From positions 1 through 12,206 of the forward strand of contig JALHOX010000091.1 in NCBI GenBank assembly GCA_022842805.1: a DNA stretch of 12,206 bases, written 5' to 3'. This DNA comes from Phycisphaerae bacterium. GTDB lineage: Bacteria > Planctomycetota > Phycisphaerae > UBA1845 > Fen-1342. Positions within the stretch are counted from its first letter, which is position 1. Each line of letters starts with the position of its first letter. Shown piece by piece: positions 7,701 to 12,206 of this stretch. Under the pieces are notes generated by a model. The model worked only from the letters and a program-made list of their open reading frames with translations. It did not search any database and had not been told where the DNA came from. The position numbers and the translations under genes were made by a program.

Positions 7701-9130
7701 ATCTCTCGCCCGTCTGCTGGTGCGTCGAGGGCGATGTCGATTCTCACGGACCGGCCGTTGACGACTGGTGTCAGCGCCTTCGACGGCGCGCGGGCGAAGC
7801 ACGCCACACCATGGTCGATCGCGCCCGCATCGCGAAGATGACGCTCCCGGAGCTTTGGCTGCCGCTGGTCTACGTATTCGTCGCCGACACGCCGGAGGCG
7901 CTCCGCACCGCGCCGCCCACCGACCTTCCGCCCCAGGCGTTCAAGGTCCTGCTATCCATCTCCGGCGACGCGTTGCCCGACAGCGTCGCCGCCGGTTGGG
8001 ATCTGTGCCTCGCGGCTAAGCCGAATGTCGAGCCCGTCCGCCTCGCGGAGCCGTGGCGCGGCTGGCTGGTCGTGCCGGATCTCGAAATGCTGCTCGAACT
8101 GATCGACATCCGCTGCCACGCGGCCGAGGCCGAGCGGCTGGAAGAGCGCATCGTCAATCCGCCCGCCACCACGCGCGAACTGACTGTGATCGTCTGTGCT
8201 TACAAGCGCCTGCCGTATCTGGAGCGCTGCCTGCGGTCGATCGCCGAGCAGGGCGACAGTGGCGTCGATTTCGAAGTCATCGTCGTCAACAACGATGTGG
8301 AAGACCCGCAGATCGCCGCCCTGGTCGATCGTCTGCGCCGCGAGGCGTTCGCCGCGTTTCCGCAGCGCCTGCGCTACCTCGATTGCCCGCTGAAGGGCCT
8401 CTCTCACGCGCGCAACGCCGGCCTCTCCGAGGCAAAGGGCGAGTTCGTCTGCTTCGTCGATGATGACGCACGCGTGCGAACGGGCTGGATGCGGGCGATG
8501 CGCGACGCCTTCCGCAACGATCCGCAGGCGGGCGTCATCGGCGGAAAAATCCTGCTGCTGCCGCCCACCCCGTCGCCCGAATGGCTCTCGCGCGATTGGT
8601 ATGCGTATTGGTCGCATTTCGAGCCGGGCTGCGAAAGCTACACCCGCGCCCAATATTGGTGGGAGGCGCCCTGGGGCGCAAACTGGGCCGGCCGTCGCGA
8701 AGCCCTCGACCGCATCGGCGGATTCCGCACGCACTACGGCCGCAAAGGCGACGACTTTGGCGGCGGCGAAGAGGTCATCGCGGCCCAGCTCGTGAAACAG
8801 CTCGGCTACAGCGTGGGCATCGAGCCGAAGAGCGCGGTGACTCACGACGTGGAGCCGAGCCGCTTCACGCTCGAACATGTGAAGAAGACCATCAGTTCGG
8901 GCATGCGCGTCAATTACGCCGCGCAGACCGATCTCTACCTCGGCATGGAGGCGACGTTCTACGGCACGCTGCGCAACATCGCCGCCAACCTCGCGAAGGC
9001 CGCCCGCTGGAAGCTCCCGCCCGGTCAGCGAACGCGCCACCTCGCCTACGCCCGCGCATATTGGCAGCAGTTCTGGCGGCAAATCGAAGACGCGCGGGCC
9101 CGACGCGGTCGGCGCGAATCGCTGAAGTAA
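4718..9130 (+). CDS. Giant fusion: two SAM methyltransferases, coiled coil, two family-2 glycosyltransferases
   Basis: About 1470 aa, numbered from the GTG at 4718, which has GAGG at 4707-4710 seven bases upstream. The ATG at 4712 (two residues longer) and a TTG at 4682 are alternatives. Domain 1 (about 10-205) is a class I methyltransferase: motif I IADWGCAFGDGV (56-67), VTGLDFSE (79-86), SNCLEHF (119-125). Domain 2 (about 215-440) is a second one: LLEAGAGAGS (255-264), LLDFS (279-283), NAGVLEHY (321-328). Residues about 475-650 are Ala/Glu/Gln/Arg-rich heptad-like coiled coil. Domain 3 is a GT-A fold with SVILPIYNG (751-759), VNDGS, SADN where DXD belongs (835-838), and LEDYDYW (934-940). 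Domain 4 is a second GT-A with TVIVCAYKR (1156-1164), DDD (1248-1250) and GGGEE (1348-1352). About 150 residues between the two GT domains are unassigned. The protein probably elongates and methylates the glycan exported by the upstream Wzm/Wzt. No membrane helix is seen, so it is likely cytoplasmic and membrane-associated. Substrates cannot be deduced. Confidence 0.9.
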   Translation: MATLTETNSRAWWDEYFSARWTENDGPAQTRYFMEQLLAHLPPNLRAVLSDRSLQIADWGCAFGDGVDCLSATFPKASVTGLDFSERAIDEARRRYPNAQFEQTTGEALPRTFDVVVTSNCLEHFEDPLELVRTHLRQTRDLYIALVPFEEEPLCEYHKARFDHETLPTEIDGFQRILSTTFDSDRRFWPGEQLLVIYASPRFMARSRDPLAAEIDKWDRVYEARPLAPESPTVEAFNELFAKLVSELLPEGGRLLEAGAGAGSQSLALAKNPKYQVRLLDFSTAALEYARKRFQAEGVAAEFEQADVMSPASADFDLVFNAGVLEHYDFQTQVRFIRGMASRSKNLVLVLVPNRLCYWYWIWRVRDASKGLWTYGVESPQVDLRDAMRAAGVRPLGQAYLAPEWTEEFIQNLGEIPADLRKDIIEIHRAGLVPPAQRAYLLAALGTVSDQDPPFSETWNGSVITDETSQAQLAGALADAISLRLSAEREVSEARTRESELRAAHASLRAVSEQLQAQRAHTELRQAELLTQLTREQIEKAAAAQREQTAQQQIAALEQQLRAVEQSRQVAESRFAAARAEFERQIAEANGSQSELEALALRVAELTEESRSLQKQLVARNAELAGARSSESIHALRTIQVQEQFDAYRNQMQNTFNGAAWKVATRIHRLRRFVAPDGSRRHRAVRKVLGGTKSAKHGVRKMLSAVRRRIGLPPAMTWYAYAFDRFKRLRAERFQGDPATIRCAAETGLVSVILPIYNGADMMRESIDSVLAQTYRDFELIIVNDGSKDETPQIADEYAARDPRVRVIHQVNQKLPRALNNGFRAARGEFLTWTSADNRFKPDFLEKMVACLRRHPMWECIYADQDIIGEDGKPLIGTNWFANYQQPPGSEHVYLPKDPSELNTWANNYVGAAFMYRARTPYLVGEYSPRLFGLEDYDYWMRINALLALRHADFDGPVYDYRFHDNSLTSKDKELKITQRRTQMMVFDDCRRNMYLSPVCWCVEGDVDSHGPAVDDWCQRLRRRAGEARHTMVDRARIAKMTLPELWLPLVYVFVADTPEALRTAPPTDLPPQAFKVLLSISGDALPDSVAAGWDLCLAAKPNVEPVRLAEPWRGWLVVPDLEMLLELIDIRCHAAEAERLEERIVNPPATTRELTVIVCAYKRLPYLERCLRSIAEQGDSGVDFEVIVVNNDVEDPQIAALVDRLRREAFAAFPQRLRYLDCPLKGLSHARNAGLSEAKGEFVCFVDDDARVRTGWMRAMRDAFRNDPQAGVIGGKILLLPPTPSPEWLSRDWYAYWSHFEPGCESYTRAQYWWEAPWGANWAGRREALDRIGGFRTHYGRKGDDFGGGEEVIAAQLVKQLGYSVGIEPKSAVTHDVEPSRFTLEHVKKTISSGMRVNYAAQTDLYLGMEATFYGTLRNIAANLAKAARWKLPPGQRTRHLAYARAYWQQFWRQIEDARARRGRRESLK

Positions 9131-9138
9131 TCTTCCGA

Positions 9139-9162
9139 CCGCGCCGCCGCCTCACGGCGCGG
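9139..9162. terminator. GC-rich stem-loop between convergent genes
   Basis: Perfect 8-bp arms CCGCGCCG (9139-9146) and CGGCGCGG (9155-9162) are separated by an 8-nt loop. The hairpin begins 8 bases after the stop of the large fusion gene and contains the stop codon of the opposing membrane glycosyltransferase in its loop. No T-tract follows on either strand, so it would not be a classical intrinsic terminator. It could be a bidirectional pausing or mRNA 3'-end hairpin. In such GC-rich DNA an 8-bp arm can also arise by chance. Confidence 0.4.
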
Positions 9163-11212
9163 CCGCGACCCGCACAATCAGCGTCGTCCCGTCCGCGTCG
9201 CTTCGCGGCAACCGCGGAAAGTCGGGCAGCCCTTCGTCGAAAAATCCGATCTCGACCTGGCTCGCGGCATCTTCGGCCGCGGCCGGCGCTGTGGTCGCAG
9301 CGCTGTCCGACCGTGGCGCGCTCACCACGATCGCATACGTTTCGCCCGCCTGCCACTGCGACGTCGGCGGATGGGGGTAGGCATCGAGAATCTGCGAGCG
9401 CTCGCCGTGCTTCACATGAAACATCAGCTTCAAACTGCGCTCGCTGGCACGGATGCACACGAACTCAATCCGCCAGTTCCCGTCGAATTGCCGGGTCAGC
9501 TCAGTTGCCCGCGCAAAGTCGCCGAACGTCGCGACGAGCGGCCAGGTGGTCCCGCTCCGCGCACGTTCTGCCGCGGTCTGAAAATTTTTGTAGAGAGTCA
9601 GCCGGCCGCCGTCGTGTAGGTCGATGTCCTTCCAAAGCGAATAGCCGCTGCCTGCACCAAGCCACTCGACCAGCTCCCGCGCATGGCGATTGAGCAGACG
9701 CCCCTCCAACTCCGCGTCCTTCAGCGAGGCATAAGCGGCGACGACCCCCGCATCGGCCCGCAGCCGCTCTCGCTGCTCGGCGATTCGCTCATCCGACCAA
9801 TAGGCGTAAGTCCCCCAGTCGAACTTCGCCGCCCGCCGCCACACCGCCGCGAACATGTCGAGCCGCCCCACGTGGTACTCATACGAATTGGAGGCCAGCC
9901 AGACGGTCGGGCGAATTCCCTCGGCGTTTAACTGGTCAAGTTCCGCCATCGTCGCGTCGACCGGAGCGCGGCGCTGTCGCTCGGGCGGCGCTCCCAGAAT
10001 CGTCAGGGCGTCGTAGGCCCCGCCGACCACGGCGCCGCCGCGCTCCGAAACGAGCCGTGCGGCGAAGTCGTGCTGACTGACCCGAATCGCCAGCCACTGC
10101 ACGCCGATGGCACTAAGCGCCAACATGCGGAGCCCGTTGGCGACGCCGGCGTCGGCTCGTTGACCGACGGCCGCCCCAATCAGGACGACCAGCGGCGCAA
10201 GCGCCGGAAGCAACAGGCGATAGGTGACGTTGGCGGTGCGCACCGTGGCAAAGACGTTCGGAGCCGCGGCCAGCAGCGCCACAAAAGCAAACAGCGCCGC
10301 ATCGCGCGAGAATCTGCCGCGACGCTCGGGCCAGGCGTACAACAAAATCGCCGCACCCGCGGCCGCCGCGGTGCACCAACCAAGCTGCGACTCCAGGATG
10401 ACCTTCGTCCAAACTCGAAGCAGCTCCGCCCCATCCATCACGCTGCCGTCGGCACGCAGCGCATCGGCCGATACGAAGCCGAGCGACATGCGGCCGTGCG
10501 CCAGCGCTTCGCCGAAGTTCCGCGCATACCAGAGCGCCGCGATCGCGCCGCCCACCGCGAGCGCCGTCGCCAGCGTGCGCGAGCGTGCCGCGAGTTGCGG
10601 GTCCCGCCCCGAGCCGGCCAGCCACCAGGCCGCCAGCGGCAGGCCGACCATCGTCGGATACGTCGCCTTGGTCAGGCACCCCAGCCCGATCGCGACGCCC
10701 AGCACCACGCCGCGGTTCGAAATCGGAGCGAACAGCAGCGCGATCGTCGCCAGTACCAGCGCGGCCAGCAGCGGCTCGGGATAAAGCTGCCCCGCCAGCG
10801 CACCCAGCCCGGGCATGGCGCCCAGCGCCAGCGCCGCCCCGAGCCCGCCGCCAGGGCCGAAGGCCCGCTCGCCGATCCAGTACGCCAGCCACTGCAACAG
10901 CAGGATCGTCACGAAAATCTGAACCATGCACGCCCCGGCCGCGCGCGTTCGCCCGACCAGCATCGATGCCGCGGCGAGGGTGTTCACAAATAGCGGCGGC
11001 TTCGCGTAGCCCTGTTCGGTGGCGATGATCGCCGGCCACGTCATCAGGCCGCGCTCGGTCAGTTTGTCCCGCGTGTCGAGCGCGTAATCGAGATACTCGC
11101 ACTCGTCGTAGATGAGACCGTCCACTCCCGCATGGCGAAATGCCGCCACCGCCGACAGAGCGGGAATGACGATCGCGGCGAAAGCGGCCAGGCGAACCAG
11201 CAGAGTTCCCAT
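9152..11212 (-). CDS. GT39/ArnT-like membrane glycosyltransferase with soluble C-terminal extension
   Basis: A GT-C fold integral membrane protein of 686 aa from the ATG at 11212; an in-frame GTG at 11221 and a TTG at 11281 are possible earlier starts, and none has a clear ribosome site. Such enzymes transfer a sugar from a polyprenyl-phosphate donor to protein, lipid or glycan outside the cytoplasm. Family marks: a first membrane helix (about 5-25), then DECEY in the first outer loop (36-40, with the acidic pair D36/E37 expected to bind metal/donor or act in catalysis), YAKPPLF (69-75) like the KPP motif of ArnT/PMT relatives, and about ten hydrophobic segments up to about residue 375. Residues about 385-686 are mostly soluble and include SNSYEYHVGRLD (441-452) and a beta-rich end (about 555-686) with an Ala/Thr/Ser linker near 636-651. 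This tail would face the periplasm and might bind the acceptor. The acceptor is unknown. It converges with the large fusion gene across 21 bp. Confidence 0.85.
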   Translation of the reverse strand: MGTLLVRLAAFAAIVIPALSAVAAFRHAGVDGLIYDECEYLDYALDTRDKLTERGLMTWPAIIATEQGYAKPPLFVNTLAAASMLVGRTRAAGACMVQIFVTILLLQWLAYWIGERAFGPGGGLGAALALGAMPGLGALAGQLYPEPLLAALVLATIALLFAPISNRGVVLGVAIGLGCLTKATYPTMVGLPLAAWWLAGSGRDPQLAARSRTLATALAVGGAIAALWYARNFGEALAHGRMSLGFVSADALRADGSVMDGAELLRVWTKVILESQLGWCTAAAAGAAILLYAWPERRGRFSRDAALFAFVALLAAAPNVFATVRTANVTYRLLLPALAPLVVLIGAAVGQRADAGVANGLRMLALSAIGVQWLAIRVSQHDFAARLVSERGGAVVGGAYDALTILGAPPERQRRAPVDATMAELDQLNAEGIRPTVWLASNSYEYHVGRLDMFAAVWRRAAKFDWGTYAYWSDERIAEQRERLRADAGVVAAYASLKDAELEGRLLNRHARELVEWLGAGSGYSLWKDIDLHDGGRLTLYKNFQTAAERARSGTTWPLVATFGDFARATELTRQFDGNWRIEFVCIRASERSLKLMFHVKHGERSQILDAYPHPPTSQWQAGETYAIVVSAPRSDSAATTAPAAAEDAASQVEIGFFDEGLPDFPRLPRSDADGTTLIVRVAAAP

Positions 11213-11224
11213 CGCGCGCACTGT

Positions 11225-11240
11225 CGGCGAATTTTCGCCG
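11225..11240. promoter_or_regulatory. Dyad in the divergent gap, candidate operator
   Basis: Perfect 7-bp arms CGGCGAA and TTCGCCG flank a 2-bp TT centre. The site lies 12 bp upstream of the ATG at 11212 of the leftward membrane glycosyltransferase and 81 bp before the rightward gene. The two-base centre is too small for an RNA loop, so a protein-binding operator is more natural than a hairpin. It overlaps the only A/T run of the gap. No regulator gene is visible in the window. If the leftward gene starts at the TTG at 11281, this dyad would lie inside its coding sequence. Confidence 0.35.
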
Positions 11241-11307
11241 CGCGCCAACCGAGCCGGCAGGGCGGAGCGGCCCCGCTGCAACGGTCGCGTTCAGTCGAAT
11301 GCGATCC

Positions 11308-11313
11308 TATGAT
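11308..11313 (+). promoter_or_regulatory. Possible -10 box, leaderless-type promoter
   Basis: TATGAT (5 of 6 matches to TATAAT) ends 8 bases before the ATG at 11322. Transcription would begin at or within a few bases of the start codon. That fits the absence of any Shine-Dalgarno sequence in the CCGCCCC stretch before the ATG. No good -35 hexamer sits 16-18 bp upstream; TTCAGT at 11290-11295 is too close. Tentative. Confidence 0.25.
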
Positions 11314-11321
11314 TCCGCCCC

Positions 11322-12206
11322 ATGAAAGATCGTGAATCGCGCTCGTCGGGCGCGTTCGGCGCCGCCGCCGACCTTCAACCGCTTCATCACTCGCGCGACC
11401 AGGCAGCCCTCGCAGTCGGTCTCGCCGCTGCCGTCGCCGCCGCCGCCATGGGCGTGTTGATCTCCAGCGCCTCGCTCGAAATTCTCCTCGACCGCTTCCT
11501 GCCCGACGACGTTTTCTACTACTACCAGCCCGCCCGCGTCTTCGCGCAGCGCGGCTTCAGCAGCTTCGACGGCCTGCACTTCACCAACGGCTATCAGCCG
11601 CTGTGGTTTCTCATGTGCGTTCCCGTCTTCTGGCTATTCCCCGATGGCGGCGAAGCGCCGATCCGCATCCTGCAACTTGTCCAGGTGGCGTTCGTCGGCG
11701 CGGGCCTCTTCGTCCTCATGCGAACCCTCGCCGAGCGCTTCAGCCCACTCGCGATCGCCGTCGCCTTCACGCCCTGGATGCTCTCGTTTCAGCCGTCATC
11801 CGTCTGCGGCCTCGAAGTCGCCATCAGCATCTTCTTTCAATCGCTCCTCATGCGCCATTTCCTGGTGCACTGCGCCGAGCCTGCCGCCGCCGCACCCGGC
11901 GCGCCGCGCTTCACCGTGCGGGCCGCCGCGCTGCTCGGCTTGCTGACGGCGGTCGCCTTTCTCGCCCGCACCGACGTGGTCTTCCTGGGCGCCGCCCTCT
12001 TTCTTTGGGTTGCCTGGCACGGCCGCGCGTGGACGCCCGCCGGCTTCGGCTTACTCGTCGCCTTTGTATTCCCGATCGCCATCCTCGACGGCGGCTACGT
12101 CGCCTCAAACCTGTGGCTCACTGGTCACGCCATGCCCGTCAGCGGCGCCGCGAAAGTCTTCTATTCCGAGCTGAGCCGCAACGCCGCGGCGGCGCGACTG
12201 GGCGGC
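11322..12206 (+). CDS. GT-C-like multispanning membrane protein, DDxFYY type (3'-partial)
   Basis: An uninterrupted frame of 295 codons from the ATG at 11322 to the right edge. A short charged cytoplasmic N-terminus (1-27) is followed by an Ala/Leu-rich helix (about 28-55), then DDVFYYYQPARV (62-73), TNGYQPLWF (88-96), and at least five more hydrophobic segments (about 117-135, 142-155, 199-215, 218-233, 239-256). ARTD (215-218) and LTGHAMPVSGAAK (266-278) follow. An acidic DD pair straight after the first helix is the hallmark of GT-C glycosyltransferases using polyprenyl-phosphate sugars. The NGYQPLW and GH.-PVSG-.K motifs fit a widespread, mostly uncharacterised bacterial GT-C-like family. 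It is therefore probably a membrane glycosyltransferase acting on the outer face; donor and acceptor are unknown. It is divergent from the GT39-like gene across a gap of about 110 bp. The end of the gene is not seen. Confidence 0.8.
   Translation, partial: MKDRESRSSGAFGAAADLQPLHHSRDQAALAVGLAAAVAAAAMGVLISSASLEILLDRFLPDDVFYYYQPARVFAQRGFSSFDGLHFTNGYQPLWFLMCVPVFWLFPDGGEAPIRILQLVQVAFVGAGLFVLMRTLAERFSPLAIAVAFTPWMLSFQPSSVCGLEVAISIFFQSLLMRHFLVHCAEPAAAAPGAPRFTVRAAALLGLLTAVAFLARTDVVFLGAALFLWVAWHGRAWTPAGFGLLVAFVFPIAILDGGYVASNLWLTGHAMPVSGAAKVFYSELSRNAAAARLGG

Noticed and set aside
8581..9693. A 370-codon plus-strand frame spanning the convergent junction.
   Set aside because: It overlaps the end of the giant gene and the end of the opposite membrane glycosyltransferase; its product is Arg/Ser/Pro-rich and motif-free, so it is a shadow frame.
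10070..10993. A 307-codon plus-strand frame inside the GT39-like gene.
   Set aside because: It is antisense to a membrane protein with conserved motifs; the Arg/Gln/His-rich product is typical of the complement of Ala/Leu/Val codons.

Overview
The window is GC-rich, densely coding bacterial DNA with very short gaps between genes. It reads as a cell-surface polysaccharide locus. Several genes lack a clear Shine-Dalgarno sequence. A KAP-type NTPase fused to leucine-rich repeats sits beside large fused glycosyltransferases and DDxFYY-type GT-C membrane proteins. That mix suggests Planctomycetota or a similar environmental lineage with big multidomain proteins, but this is inferred from style only and no marker gene is present.

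Layout, left to right. (1) 2-2434 (+): C-terminal part of a KAP-like P-loop protein, open at the left edge, with a degenerate nucleotide-binding site followed by at least twelve exact 22-residue leucine-rich repeats. (2) 2472-3344 (+): six-helix polysaccharide ABC permease (Wzm type). (3) 3334-4629 (+): its ATPase (Wzt type) with the C-terminal carbohydrate-binding domain found in systems that export end-capped chains. (4) 4718-9130 (+): a protein of about 1470 residues carrying, in order, two SAM methyltransferase domains, a long coiled coil, and two GT-A (family 2 type) glycosyltransferase domains. (5) 9152-11212 (-): a GT39/ArnT-like membrane glycosyltransferase with a long soluble C-terminal part. 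(6) 11322-12206 (+): the start of a second, different GT-C-like multispanning protein, cut by the right edge. Genes 5 and 6 diverge from a gap of about 110 bp that holds a dyad and a possible -10 box. Genes 4 and 5 converge on a GC-rich hairpin.

How the genes may work together (inference). Gene 4 would build or modify, and perhaps methyl-cap, a lipid-linked glycan on the cytoplasmic face. Wzm/Wzt would export the chain, with the Wzt C-terminal domain reading its end. The two GT-C proteins would use polyprenol-phosphate sugars on the outer face of the membrane. The methyltransferase plus coiled coil next to a C-terminally extended Wzt recalls the WbdD/Wzt chain-termination logic of E. coli O9a. 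Here, however, the coiled coil is fused to the glycosyltransferases themselves. The NLR-like KAP-LRR protein just upstream of the exporter is the least explained component.
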